From Candidatus Mesenet endosymbiont of Phosphuga atrata (GTDB lineage Bacteria > Pseudomonadota > Alphaproteobacteria > Rickettsiales > Anaplasmataceae): DNA of 64,000 bases. Position 1 is the stretch's first letter. The number at the start of each line of letters is the position of its first letter. Below, in pieces: positions 18,489 through 27,396 of this stretch. The notes below the pieces were generated by a model that made no database searches, was not told the DNA's origin, and worked only from the letters and a program-made list of their open reading frames with translations. Both the position numbers and the translations under genes were made by a program. The stretch lies in the NCBI RefSeq assembly GCF_964020175.1, contig NZ_OZ026541.1:186001-250000 (forward strand). The letters run 5' to 3'.

Positions 18489-19904
18489 CTAAAAACCAGT
18501 TAATATCCTCTCAACTAACTCTTTTACTGTTGGAACATAACCGTCTTTATAAAAAGGGTCATCTTTGAATTTATAAGCGTTGTGGCCAGAAAACATAAGT
18601 TGATTTCTAATATCACCACCGTTTATTATATTTTGCAGAGTTTTTTGTATGCAAAAGCTACGTGGGTCTGGCTTTTGCCCTGTTGTATAGTCATCATGAT
18701 CTTTCCAATTACTAAATAAACAGTGGCTTAAACAACCCATGCAATTAATTTGATCCCTTCTTATCTCTTCAAATTTATCTTTTGTTACAAAAATAACAGT
18801 TGAGCTAGGTGTTTTTAATATCTCTGTATACCCCTCAACAATCCATTTATTAGATAGATTTTTATCTTCTGCTTTTAAATAAATTTTTCTATTTCTTTGT
18901 CCAATGGTTAGCTCGGTATTAAACACACTACTATAACTGTCTGAAAATTCTACTTGCCTTAAATTACGTTCTTTTAATTCACGTAAAAAATCATTTTCAA
19001 TTGCAGAAGAATAAAAGCCTGTAGGACTGAATTTGTTTAAGTAAACATCTCCTTTCTTAATATTAAGCAGATGATTTTTCCATTCTACTGAAATTGGACT
19101 TTCTTGTGTTAACAGAGGGCGAGTACCAAACTGAAAAGCTATATGGCCTATTAGTTCGTTATCAAACCAGTTATACCAATCTTTTAAATACCACACCCCT
19201 CCAGCCATTACAATCGGCACATCACATAAGCCAACTTCATTCATAAATGATCTAATCTCTGCAACTCTTGCAAATGGATCTTGCGGCACTCTTGGGTCTT
19301 CATTATTACTCAAACCGTTATGCCCACCAGCAAGCCATGGATCCTCATAAACTACTCCGCCTAGTAAAAATTTAGATACTTTTTCATACGAACGCTTCCA
19401 TAAAATTTTCAGCGCACGTACTGATGAAATTATCGGATAATAATATACTTGATACTTAGCTGCTATTTCAGCTAATTTATAAGGCATCCCTGCACCACAA
19501 GTAACCCCATGTATTAGCCCTTTTGCACCTTCTAATACCCCATTAAGTATACGTTGCACAGCTCCCATTTCCCATAAGACATTCATATGTATACGACCTT
19601 GATCTTTTGAAATTTCGTTCGCAACACGTGCCTGACTGATTGCTGCTTTTATGCTATGTTCAATGAGCTCATTATGACGCTCATGTCTTGTTTTGCCTTT
19701 GTAAATCTGTGGCACTATCTCACCGTTATCATCTATGAGCTTTGCATTAGCACCTGAAAAAGTACCAACTGCACCAGCTGCAGCAAAGGCTCCACAAGAA
19801 AATCCATCACTTATTCCAATGCCTTTACCACCCTCTATAATGGGCCATACCTCTTTACCAGAAAGTAAAACTTTTTTGATTACATCCTTTAAACTTATTT
19901 CCAT
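18489..19904 (-). CDS. Nitronate monooxygenase-like flavin oxidoreductase
   Basis: The 471-residue protein belongs to the 2-nitropropane dioxygenase/NPD-like TIM-barrel family that binds FMN. Evidence includes the glycine-rich SCGAFAAAGAVGTFSG (35-50), IHGVTCGAGMPYKLAEIA, and the phosphate-binding region VPIVMAGGVWYLKDW. It is longer than classical nitronate monooxygenases (about 320-350 residues) and carries a C-terminal extension with a Cys cluster, NCMGCLSHC, that could bind metal. Homologues of this long form are typical of Rickettsiales and other alphaproteobacteria. The physiological substrate is unknown. Confidence 0.82.
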   Translation of the reverse strand: MEISLKDVIKKVLLSGKEVWPIIEGGKGIGISDGFSCGAFAAAGAVGTFSGANAKLIDDNGEIVPQIYKGKTRHERHNELIEHSIKAAISQARVANEISKDQGRIHMNVLWEMGAVQRILNGVLEGAKGLIHGVTCGAGMPYKLAEIAAKYQVYYYPIISSVRALKILWKRSYEKVSKFLLGGVVYEDPWLAGGHNGLSNNEDPRVPQDPFARVAEIRSFMNEVGLCDVPIVMAGGVWYLKDWYNWFDNELIGHIAFQFGTRPLLTQESPISVEWKNHLLNIKKGDVYLNKFSPTGFYSSAIENDFLRELKERNLRQVEFSDSYSSVFNTELTIGQRNRKIYLKAEDKNLSNKWIVEGYTEILKTPSSTVIFVTKDKFEEIRRDQINCMGCLSHCLFSNWKDHDDYTTGQKPDPRSFCIQKTLQNIINGGDIRNQLMFSGHNAYKFKDDPFYKDGYVPTVKELVERILTGF

Positions 19905-20059
19905 TAATTTTAGTTAATTTTACCATTTCAGAGCTTATTATAATGAGTTTCTTTAAATTATACAATTAGTTACATATTAGGAGAAAAGTTTGCATCTCAA
20001 CTAGCCCTGATCTACAATGCTGCAGCAGTAGTATTGCTACTTCAGCAAAATGATGATTT

Positions 20060-20689
20060 ATGGATCCAAAGAAAGTAGAGTTAATCTTTTCAAGTTTTCA
20101 GCAATCTAACCCTATACCTAAAATTGAGCTAAATTATACAAACCATTTTACTTTATTAATAGCAATAATTTTATCAGCACGGACAACTGATGTTAGTGTA
20201 AATAAGATAACAGAACAGCTGTTTAAAATTGCTGATTCTCCACAAAAAATCCTAGATCTTGGAGAAAAAGAATTAAAGAGTCATATCTGCCGTATTGGTT
20301 TATACAACACTAAAGCAAAAAATATCATAAAATTAAGTATCATCTTAATAGAAAGCTATGATAGCAGTGTTCCCACAGAGTTTAATCAACTAGTCTCATT
20401 GCCAGGAGTAGGAAGAAAAAGCGCAAATGTTTTTTTAAATTCAGCACTCGGCATGCCAACGCTTGCAGTTGATACTCACGTGTTTAGAGTCAGCAATAGA
20501 ATAGGCTTAGTAAAGGAAAAGAGCATAATAGGAACTGAAAGAAGCTTGCTTAAAGTAGTACCAAAAAAATGGCTCCTATACGCTCATCATTGGCTGGTAT
20601 TACATGGTAGATATGTATGCAAAGCACGCATGCCACTTTGCAAAACGTGCATAATAAAAAATTTATGTGAGTATAAGAAGAAATGCTAA
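20060..20689 (+). CDS. nth: Endonuclease III
   Basis: The 209-residue DNA glycosylase/AP lyase removes oxidised pyrimidines in base excision repair. The helix-hairpin-helix motif SLPGVGRKSANVFLNS (113-128), with catalytic Lys in GRKSA, is followed by the catalytic Asp in LAVDTHVFRVSNR. The C-terminal four-Cys 4Fe-4S loop (C-x6-C-x2-C-x5-C) is complete in CKARMPLCKTCIIKNLC. Length is normal. It converges on an unknown gene, with a hairpin at 20693-20723 between the two. Confidence 0.96.
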   Translation: MDPKKVELIFSSFQQSNPIPKIELNYTNHFTLLIAIILSARTTDVSVNKITEQLFKIADSPQKILDLGEKELKSHICRIGLYNTKAKNIIKLSIILIESYDSSVPTEFNQLVSLPGVGRKSANVFLNSALGMPTLAVDTHVFRVSNRIGLVKEKSIIGTERSLLKVVPKKWLLYAHHWLVLHGRYVCKARMPLCKTCIIKNLCEYKKKC

Positions 20690-20692
20690 TAA

Positions 20693-20723
20693 TTTGTTAC
20701 TACTTAAGATAAGTAGTAACAAA
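20693..20723. terminator. Hairpin between nth and the converging gene
   Basis: Perfect 13-base arms (20693-20705 and 20711-20723) with a 5-base loop start 4 bases after the nth stop and end 4 bases before the end of the opposing gene. The arms begin and end in T/A runs, so it could terminate transcription from both sides. Confidence 0.7.
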
Positions 20724-20726
20724 GTG

Positions 20727-21092
20727 TTATGACCTACCATAGAAGCCATTAGATGTGAGTTGTATAGTACTAGGAGCAAAACCATTTTTTCCTTCAGGAC
20801 TTTCAAGAAGTGGAGGGAAGTTTGCACAATCTGTACCACCATTTTGCATAAAAGATGTTGCTAGTACTTTTTGCGGCTTTCCATCATCTCTAACTATTTG
20901 TGGATTATCGTAATAATAACTATTGTTACAATTTGATTTTACGCAATCTGTAAGCCTTTTTAATCGCGTTTTTAACGTAACAATATCATTACTATCATTA
21001 GCTTGTGTTTTACTTTCATCTTGTTCATTAGAATATCTACTATCAAATCTGTATTCCACGCTTTCATATTTTATCAACTGATAACACAACAT
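20727..21092 (-). CDS. Unknown protein, probable C-terminal half of a frameshifted membrane protein
   Basis: This 121-residue frame begins MLCYQLIKYESVEYRFD. It continues upstream without a start as VCLLTLAATCLLMLCYQLI, a strong membrane helix that lies in a different frame from the overlapping upstream gene (21064-21420). The simplest reading is one gene of about 230 codons whose second membrane helix is split by a one-base shift near 21100-21125. The tail is polar with four Cys (for example CVKSNC near 50) and ends NGFYGRS. No family is recognised. Confidence 0.5.
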   Translation of the reverse strand: MLCYQLIKYESVEYRFDSRYSNEQDESKTQANDSNDIVTLKTRLKRLTDCVKSNCNNSYYYDNPQIVRDDGKPQKVLATSFMQNGGTDCANFPPLLESPEGKNGFAPSTIQLTSNGFYGRS

Positions 21093-21420
21093 AAGTAAGC
21101 ATGTAGCTGCTAAAGTAAGTAGACACTACCTCTATAGGTAATTTTATGTCTACTATTGGATTTAAATGTCTTATTAGTAAAAATACACCAAAAGCAGCAG
21201 ACATTGTAACAGTAGAAACTATAGTAATATTTCTAATAATTCTTTTCTTTTGATCAGAATGGAATTCCTCATACATGCTGTATGCAATACTTCTAATTTC
21301 TTCAATTTCGTTTTCATTATTAATGCCTCCAAGCAATGATTCTAAAGCACCTATACCGTCATTTTTTTTGACATAATGTGCCTCATATTTTCCTAATTGT
21401 TCTAGTGTTAATGCTCCCAT
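21064..21420 (-). CDS. Unknown membrane protein, probable N-terminal half of a frameshifted gene
   Basis: The 118-residue frame has a soluble head with an acidic helix (about 28-60), one clear membrane helix (62-83) and a second weaker hydrophobic end (100-115). That end is in the wrong frame relative to the better helix continuing into the 20727-21092 frame. A GGGGGG-rich ribosome site (minus strand, just above 21421) precedes the ATG. If the frames are joined, the protein again has a head, hydrophobic hairpin and polar tail, like 3117 and 10173. Confidence 0.55.
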   Translation of the reverse strand: MGALTLEQLGKYEAHYVKKNDGIGALESLLGGINNENEIEEIRSIAYSMYEEFHSDQKKRIIRNITIVSTVTMSAAFGVFLLIRHLNPIVDIKLPIEVVSTYFSSYMLTYVVLSVDKI

Positions 21421-21496
21421 TATTCACCCCCCACTTTTAATGAAATAGTATTACATAAATACCAACATAAGTCAATATGCCACTTATAGTTGAATC

Positions 21497-22156
21497 TTAA
21501 AATAAACTCTTAATATCATTTATCATTTTTGCGGTATCTTGTGCTTTAAAAATAGCTGATCCCATAACTAAAATATCCGCTCCTGCTTCTATAATAGAGG
21601 ATGCATTATTTGTAGTGATGCCACCATCCATAGCTATTTTTGTTGCAATTTTTTTTATCATGCATTTTATTTTAGATATTTTATCTAGTTGTGAAGTTAG
21701 GAATTCTTGCCCGCCAAAACCAGGATTGACAGACATTACAAGAATTACATCTAGTTCATGTATTATATATTCTAGTACACTTGGATGAGTTGAAGGAACT
21801 ATTGATATTCCAGCTTTAACTCCATATGATTTAATTTTTCTGATTACTCTGTCTAAGTGAATTTCTGCTTCTGCATGTATAGTAATTATATCTGCTCCCG
21901 CACTTACAAATGCTTCAATATGATCTGAAGGAGAGTTTATCATTAAATGCACATCGAAAGGCAAAGAAGAATAGGGCCTTATTGCTGATATAACTCCTGG
22001 ACCAATTGTAATATTAGGTACAAAATTGCCATCCATAACATCTATATGTATTAAATCCGCACCTAAGTCACTTACCTTCTTAACTTCTTCCCCAAGCTTA
22101 GCAAAATCTGCTGAAAGTACTGATGCAGCTATTTGAACCGACATTTTTCTCTGCAC
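21497..22156 (-). CDS. rpe: Ribulose-phosphate 3-epimerase
   Basis: The 219-residue TIM barrel interconverts ribulose-5-phosphate and xylulose-5-phosphate in the non-oxidative pentose phosphate pathway. Catalytic and metal residues appear in HIDVMDGNFVPNITIGP (37-53), FDVHLMI (68-74), VMSVNPGFGGQEF (139-151) and the C-terminal MDGGI phosphate-binding strand. An alternative start two codons later (MSVQIAASVLSADFAKLG) is closer to the usual family start. It lies 28 bases downstream of coaE on the same strand. Confidence 0.96.
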   Translation of the reverse strand: MQRKMSVQIAASVLSADFAKLGEEVKKVSDLGADLIHIDVMDGNFVPNITIGPGVISAIRPYSSLPFDVHLMINSPSDHIEAFVSAGADIITIHAEAEIHLDRVIRKIKSYGVKAGISIVPSTHPSVLEYIIHELDVILVMSVNPGFGGQEFLTSQLDKISKIKCMIKKIATKIAMDGGITTNNASSIIEAGADILVMGSAIFKAQDTAKMINDIKSLF

Positions 22157-22184
22157 ATTTCATTAATAAGTATTATATTTTATC

Positions 22185-22802
22185 TCAAAAACTAGAGCTT
22201 ACATTATAAACGTGTTTATTATAAGTAATACAATCTATAATTTCCCTTACTTGAGCAAAAGTATATCCTTTGTTAAAGCTGGTATTTATAGTAAAATCCG
22301 AAAGCTTATGTTTTATATGATAAGTAAGTTGTCGTTTAGAAAATAAATCAATTTCCTTTGTTGTTAAGCTGCGCTTTGTTAACCTTTTATTTTGTAATTG
22401 CAAATCTGCAGTAACAAAGATGATGAAATCACATAAATGGTGAGATTTTGTCTCAACAAGTAGTGGTACATCTAGCACTGCAAGCTTGCTGCTTTTCTTC
22501 CTCTCTTCAATGAGAAAATCGTTTTGTTTTTCTAGAACAAGAGAATGTACTTTAGATTCAAAAATTTGCCATTTTTCACTATATTGAAAAAAATACTTCC
22601 TAAGCATTGATCTACTAATTGATCCATCTATTACTGCATCCGGAAAATAGTCTCGTGCTAGGTTAATAATAGATTTATCTGATTGGTAAATTTTATGTAC
22701 CATAGCGTCTGCATCAAATATAGCAGCCCCAAATTTTTGTAAACAACTTGCAACAAAACTTTTTCCTACCCCAATTGCACCTGTTAAGCCTAAAATGATC
22801 AT
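22185..22802 (-). CDS. coaE: Dephospho-CoA kinase
   Basis: The 205-residue P-loop kinase performs the last step of coenzyme A synthesis, phosphorylating the ribose 3' hydroxyl of dephospho-CoA. The Walker A motif GAIGVGKS lies at 8-15, followed by FDADAMVHKIY (29-39) with the catalytic acid. VLDVPLLVE (107-115) and the lid arginine region RLTKR follow. Length is typical. It is divergent from tsaC, with a 40-base gap that must hold both promoters. Confidence 0.95.
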   Translation of the reverse strand: MIILGLTGAIGVGKSFVASCLQKFGAAIFDADAMVHKIYQSDKSIINLARDYFPDAVIDGSISRSMLRKYFFQYSEKWQIFESKVHSLVLEKQNDFLIEERKKSSKLAVLDVPLLVETKSHHLCDFIIFVTADLQLQNKRLTKRSLTTKEIDLFSKRQLTYHIKHKLSDFTINTSFNKGYTFAQVREIIDCITYNKHVYNVSSSF

Positions 22803-22842
22803 ATTTAGTGCACTTTATAGTTAAAACATATAAACATAATAC

Positions 22843-23448
22843 ATGTTAAATGTAATTAATGCTTTAAACAACGGTCAATTAATATGTTTTCCAACAGAAA
22901 CCGTCTATGCTCTTTCTTGTAATGCTAACGATGCAAGTGCAATAGATAAAATCTATAAAATAAAAAAACGTAATAAAAATAAACCTCTATCAGTATTTGT
23001 AGCTAATATCGATCAACTTAAGGAGATAGCAATAGTTAAGGAAAATTATCTTACTCCCATTAAACACTTTACTCCAGGCTCAGTAACATTTATCTTACCT
23101 CTTAAAGAAAAGAATAGGCTACCAAAGGAGTTTTTCCAAGGTACTATTGGTGTCAGAATTCCAAACCATCCAATCGCTCTTAAAATATTAAACGAATTTA
23201 AAAATATAGTGGTGGCAACGAGTATCAACATTTCAGGAGAAAAGAGTGTATCAAGAGCTTGTGATATTCCAAACGATATAAAGAAGGAAGCTTCTATTAT
23301 TATAGAAAATGATAAATTAGTTATAGGAGTAGAGTCAACTATAATTGATCTTACAATGGATGAAATTTCTGTTTTGAGAAGAGGTAAAATAACACAAGAA
23401 AACATTAAAACGGTATTTGATAAGTATGGAAAATATAATAGGGCATAA
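22843..23448 (+). CDS. tsaC: Threonylcarbamoyl-AMP synthase (Sua5/YrdC family)
   Basis: The 201-residue protein is of the YrdC/Sua5 fold that makes threonylcarbamoyl-AMP for the t6A modification of tRNAs reading ANN codons. It shows FPTETVYALSCNA (16-28), KIKKRNKNKPLSVF (45-58), the SINISGEKS motif and ESTIIDL near 165. It is nearly the length of TsaC and lacks the C-terminal Sua5 domain. Its end overlaps the holB start by about 20 bases. Confidence 0.93.
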   Translation: MLNVINALNNGQLICFPTETVYALSCNANDASAIDKIYKIKKRNKNKPLSVFVANIDQLKEIAIVKENYLTPIKHFTPGSVTFILPLKEKNRLPKEFFQGTIGVRIPNHPIALKILNEFKNIVVATSINISGEKSVSRACDIPNDIKKEASIIIENDKLVIGVESTIIDLTMDEISVLRRGKITQENIKTVFDKYGKYNRA

Positions 23449-24295
23449 ATCTGCAAAACAAATACTAATTAATAATAAATCTGTGCAATCATGGCTCATT
23501 TGTGGGCAAAAAGGCATAGGCAAGGCAACACTAGCTAAATCCTTTGCAAGCTTTGTTTTAACACATTCTTACGTTCATTGTGATCATCCAGATTTTCTCA
23601 TAATTGAAGATCCTTTAATTACTGTAGAAAGAATCAGATGTCTAAAAAATTTTTTATATTTAAGCCCAAAATATTCTGACTATAAAGTAGTATTAATAGA
23701 TAGCATTGAAGCGGCAAATAATAATGCTAGAAATGCAATGCTAAAAATATTGGAAGAACCAACGCAAAATTCAATAATAATTATAATTAGCCATAAACCT
23801 TATCATGTACCTGCAACTATAAAATCACGTTGCTTTCAACTTAAGCTATCTCCTTTAAGTTACGATGAGACAAAACAAGTCATAGCAAAATTTCCCTCTG
23901 AACAGAAACTGTGCGAAGAGTTACTTTCTCTGTTCTGTGGATTGCCAGGAATAATAATTAATACTGCAAGCAGCAAAATTAATGATCTATATCAATCTTT
24001 ATTGAAAGTCTTACAAGGACAAAATGATTTCAAAACAATTGACTGCATAGTAAATACTGATGTTGAACTTGATACAATAGCTTATATTTTACAAAACTTG
24101 ATCTTAAGAGTTGTAAAAAATAAAATTGGAATAGAGAAGCAGTCAAATGAAAAATTCATTACAGAAAATATTATTCATAATATTTCATATTGGTATGAAA
24201 AATGTCAGCAAATTATCGATCTTTTAGTTTCTGCTGAAAAATTTAACTTAGATAAAAGCCATATACTAACTAATTTAGTAGATATCTTGAATTAA
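23426..24295 (+). CDS. holB: DNA polymerase III delta' subunit
   Basis: This AAA+ clamp-loader subunit has P-loop CGQKGIGKATLAK near 26-38, SIEAANNNARNAMLKILEEP (sensor and delta'-specific signature) and SRCFQLKLSPLS with the SRC motif. The open frame begins at a TTG at 23417, but the ATG at 23426 (MENIIGHKSAK) fits the family start better and is used here. It overlaps the end of tsaC, so the two are probably translationally coupled. Confidence 0.92.
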   Translation: MENIIGHKSAKQILINNKSVQSWLICGQKGIGKATLAKSFASFVLTHSYVHCDHPDFLIIEDPLITVERIRCLKNFLYLSPKYSDYKVVLIDSIEAANNNARNAMLKILEEPTQNSIIIIISHKPYHVPATIKSRCFQLKLSPLSYDETKQVIAKFPSEQKLCEELLSLFCGLPGIIINTASSKINDLYQSLLKVLQGQNDFKTIDCIVNTDVELDTIAYILQNLILRVVKNKIGIEKQSNEKFITENIIHNISYWYEKCQQIIDLLVSAEKFNLDKSHILTNLVDILN

Positions 24296-24435
24296 AAGAA
24301 AAAGATTTAATGATATAATTAACAACAGCTATCACTCCATACTTTTGTAAGCAATCCATGAATTTCTGCCATATCAGCAATAAACCTTTTCTACAATCCA
24401 CTGGCGGCACATGCTCTATTTAGCTAAATAGATTT

Positions 24436-24660
24436 TTAAAATTTAATGTAATTGTGACTTCTAAAATAAAGTAAAACGGCAGTCAAAATAATTGAGATTA
24501 TGGTAGATATTAGCATTTTTTGCCATATGTAAGGATGGGTGGGAGCACTGCTGGCAAAACCAAGCTTAGGTTTATCATCTACTTTAACCATAATTGGCAA
24601 TATACATAAGAAAACAATCCACCATATTAACATAAAAGATACAAAAACTATGAAATTCAC
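24436..24660 (-). CDS. DUF1467-type small membrane protein
   Basis: The 74-residue protein has two membrane helices (4-23 and 48-67) around the loop VKVDDKPKLGFASSAPTHP, which is the signature of the alphaproteobacterial DUF1467 family. Function is unknown. Its ATG overlaps the end of the CDF transporter gene by 4 bases (24657-24660), so the two are translated together. Confidence 0.8.
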   Translation of the reverse strand: MNFIVFVSFMLIWWIVFLCILPIMVKVDDKPKLGFASSAPTHPYIWQKMLISTIISIILTAVLLYFRSHNYIKF

Positions 24661-25556
24661 GTAATTGCCTTCTGTAACTTGTCATCTACACATTGATCGT
24701 ATTCAATCTCAACAGTAGCATGTGCTATGCTGAATATATCGCATAGTAATTTTTTCACATTATATATTGTATCATTATAGTTTATTTCTTGGCCTACTTT
24801 TATATGAGCTGTAATAATAAAGTAGTTTTCAGTAAGTGACCAGATGTGTACATGATGTACATCAATTACCTCAGGTATTACCTCAATGATTTTATTTTTT
24901 ACTTCATTTGAATTTATATTTTTAGGGGTACCTTCAAGCAAAATATGGAAGGAGTGTTTTACTATTTTATATGCACTTCTAAGTATTACAATACTGACAA
25001 ATACTGAAAGAATAGGATCGGCCATTTGCCAGTTAGTATACATAATGATAAATGATGCAGTAATTGCTGCTAAAGACCCTAAAATATCGCCGATGATATG
25101 AAGTACAGCGCTTTTTATGTTTAAATTATCTTCATCTTTTCTGTATAATAGAAAAAATGCTAATATGTTTGCTATTAGCCCTAAGATCGCAGTAAAAAAC
25201 ATGATTTGCCAATCAATATTTACTGGAGAGATAAACCTTTTTATGGATTCAAAGATAATTATTCCCGAAATTAAAAACAGCGTAAGACCATTGACAAACG
25301 CTGCAACTACCTGAATCCTATGATATCCATAAGATCTCTTTAAATCTGATTTCTTAGTTGCAACTTTATATGCAAACCAACTTAAAATTAGCGATATAAG
25401 ATCAGTCAGCATATGACCAGCATCAGACAGTAGCGCAAGAGAATTTGAAATCACACCACCTACTACTTCTAAAACCGCTGTTACAGCTATAATGATTATA
25501 GCATAAATAAGAGACTTAGAATGAGATGAATGTTTACCGTTATGTATAGCAGTCAT
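24657..25556 (-). CDS. Cation diffusion facilitator (zinc/cobalt efflux), CzcD-like
   Basis: The 299-residue CDF transporter has six membrane helices. Metal-site residues appear in LLSDAGHMLTDL (helix II HxxxD-type site) and IIGDILGS (helix V), and a cytoplasmic ferredoxin-like C-terminal domain carries DVHHVHIWSL. A short His-rich N-terminus (HNGKHSSHSKS) and the CzcD-like pattern suggest Zn2+ export in exchange for H+. It is read together with the overlapping DUF1467 gene. Confidence 0.92.
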   Translation of the reverse strand: MTAIHNGKHSSHSKSLIYAIIIIAVTAVLEVVGGVISNSLALLSDAGHMLTDLISLILSWFAYKVATKKSDLKRSYGYHRIQVVAAFVNGLTLFLISGIIIFESIKRFISPVNIDWQIMFFTAILGLIANILAFFLLYRKDEDNLNIKSAVLHIIGDILGSLAAITASFIIMYTNWQMADPILSVFVSIVILRSAYKIVKHSFHILLEGTPKNINSNEVKNKIIEVIPEVIDVHHVHIWSLTENYFIITAHIKVGQEINYNDTIYNVKKLLCDIFSIAHATVEIEYDQCVDDKLQKAIT

Positions 25557-25637
25557 TTAAAATGTTTAATTATATACTTTAACAATATTGTAATACAATT
25601 TTTTGTCTATCGGCTTTTTCATAGCATATAAAACGTA

Positions 25638-25991
25638 TTACTTACTAATAATACCTTTGTTAATTAAAAGGTTCTTTAGTTCTCCTTTCTCATACATTTC
25701 TTTAATAATGTCACACCCACCAATAAATTCTCCCTTTATGTAGAGCTGTGGTATTGTTGGCCACTCTGAAAACTTCTTTATAGCTTCTCGTAATCCTTGA
25801 TCCTCTAAAACATTAATGTCTTTAAATCTTATACCAATTTCCTGCAATATCGATACTACTGCAAGAGAAAATCCGCACTGTGGATAATCTTTGCTACCTT
25901 TCATGTAAAGCACTACGTCATTCTCTTTTACGTCTTTTTCAATTTGCTTTAATAGGTAATCATCTTGCGTGATTGACATCTTTTGCTCCAA
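25638..25991 (-). CDS. grxD: Monothiol glutaredoxin, Grx4/GrxD type
   Basis: The 117-residue protein has the monothiol active site CGFS (39-42) in the context KGSKDYPQCGFS, plus WPTIPQLYIKGEFIGGCDI (77-95), which binds glutathione and an Fe-S cluster. Such proteins deliver 2Fe-2S clusters and regulate iron homeostasis. The ATG four codons later (MSITQDD) is an alternative start. No bolA gene adjoins it here. Confidence 0.95.
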   Translation of the reverse strand: MEQKMSITQDDYLLKQIEKDVKENDVVLYMKGSKDYPQCGFSLAVVSILQEIGIRFKDINVLEDQGLREAIKKFSEWPTIPQLYIKGEFIGGCDIIKEMYEKGELKNLLINKGIISK

Positions 25992-26069
25992 TAGTAACTC
26001 AACTAATAAAATATAAATGTTTTATTTCATAAAATAAAGCGATAAGCTAAATTTTTTAGATTTAGACCT

Positions 26070-27299
26070 ATGTCTTTAAATTTTGAATTAATGCTAGCTT
26101 TCCGCTACTTACGACAAAATAGTAAAAACCCTTTCTCAATTATGACTTTATTTTCTATTATTGGTATTACAATAGGTGTTGCAACTTTAATAACCGTTAT
26201 GTCGGTAATGAATGGATTTAAGGCTAAATTGTTTGAGACAATACTTGGAGTGAGCAGTCACATTGTTGTCTACTTTGATAAAAATGTAAATAGTGATTAT
26301 AATCAAGTTGTAGAATCAATTAAAAACATAAAAGGGGTAAGTAGTGCTACTGCTATTACTGAAAATCAAGTCATAATAAAATCTAAAAACAATATTTCAG
26401 GTGCCTTAGTTTATGGTATAGCAAAAGAAGGTTTAGTGCGTAAAAATATTGTAGCCTCTCATATAAACAGAGGAAGTATCAAAGAGTTTGATGAGGGTAT
26501 TATAATAGGCTCGCATTTGGCTAAAAACCTTAATGTAAATTATGGCGATTACATTACTCTTGTTTTATCTGAAGAGCTTGCAGATCTTTTAGATGAAATG
26601 CCTAAAATGAAAGAATATAGGGTAATAGCAACATTTTATACAGAAATGCCTGATTACGATAGCATGCTAATTTATATTCCACTTAAAGAAGCTCAACTTT
26701 TTTTCAATTATCAAGATAGTATAAAAAGTATTGAAATATTTATAAATGATTTAGATAAAGCACCACAACTTGCCAAAGCTATAGAAGAGCAAACTGGCAT
26801 GCAAACAAAAGATTGGCAAACCATCCAAAGCTATTATTTTAATGCTTTAAAAACTGAAAGAAGTGTCATGTTTTTGATTTTAGCTCTTATTATTGTAGTT
26901 GCTGCTTTTAACATTGTTTCGAGTTTAATTACACTTGTGCAGGATAAAAAATCAGCTATTGCTATTATGAGAACAATTGGTGCAACTAAAGGCAGCATAA
27001 TGAGAATATTTTGCTTTTGCGGTTTTATTACTGGATTTATAGGTACGTTTTTAGGCTGCATTATTGGCGTAGTATTTTCTCTTAATATTGAAAGAATAAG
27101 AATATTTCTAGAACACATAACTAACGTACAATTTTTTGACCCTATGGTTTATTTTTTCTCAACTTTGCCTGTAATCTTGTTACCAGAAGATGTGGTAAAA
27201 ATATCACTATTATCCCTATCACTATCACTGATTGCTACGATTCCTTCTGCAATTAAGGCAGCCTCTACAAATCCAGCTGAAATACTGCGTTATGAATAA
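26070..27299 (+). CDS. lolC: Lipoprotein-releasing system permease LolC/LolE
   Basis: The 409-residue protein has the MacB/FtsX layout: an N-terminal membrane helix (about 25-48) after FELMLAFRYLRQNSK, a long periplasmic domain to about 265, then three membrane helices and the C-terminal PAEILRYE that marks LolC/LolE. With LolD it extracts lipoproteins from the inner membrane for LolA. Only one permease is present here; many bacteria with a single gene use it as both LolC and LolE. No lolD adjoins it. Confidence 0.92.
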   Translation: MSLNFELMLAFRYLRQNSKNPFSIMTLFSIIGITIGVATLITVMSVMNGFKAKLFETILGVSSHIVVYFDKNVNSDYNQVVESIKNIKGVSSATAITENQVIIKSKNNISGALVYGIAKEGLVRKNIVASHINRGSIKEFDEGIIIGSHLAKNLNVNYGDYITLVLSEELADLLDEMPKMKEYRVIATFYTEMPDYDSMLIYIPLKEAQLFFNYQDSIKSIEIFINDLDKAPQLAKAIEEQTGMQTKDWQTIQSYYFNALKTERSVMFLILALIIVVAAFNIVSSLITLVQDKKSAIAIMRTIGATKGSIMRIFCFCGFITGFIGTFLGCIIGVVFSLNIERIRIFLEHITNVQFFDPMVYFFSTLPVILLPEDVVKISLLSLSLSLIATIPSAIKAASTNPAEILRYE

Positions 27300-27342
27300 A
27301 TTTCTTAATGTAACCTAAATTTTTATACTAAAACCGTTATAA

Positions 27343-27372
27343 TTGACTATCTGCAATAAAGTATACTACTAT
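27343..27372 (+). promoter_or_regulatory. Promoter of the 27397 ankyrin gene
   Basis: TTGACT (27343-27348) is followed after 18 bases by TACTAT (27367-27372). A strong AGAGGGGG ribosome site lies directly before the ATG. Confidence 0.55.
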
Positions 27373-27396
27373 TAGTCTGCTTATTTAGAGGGGGAT

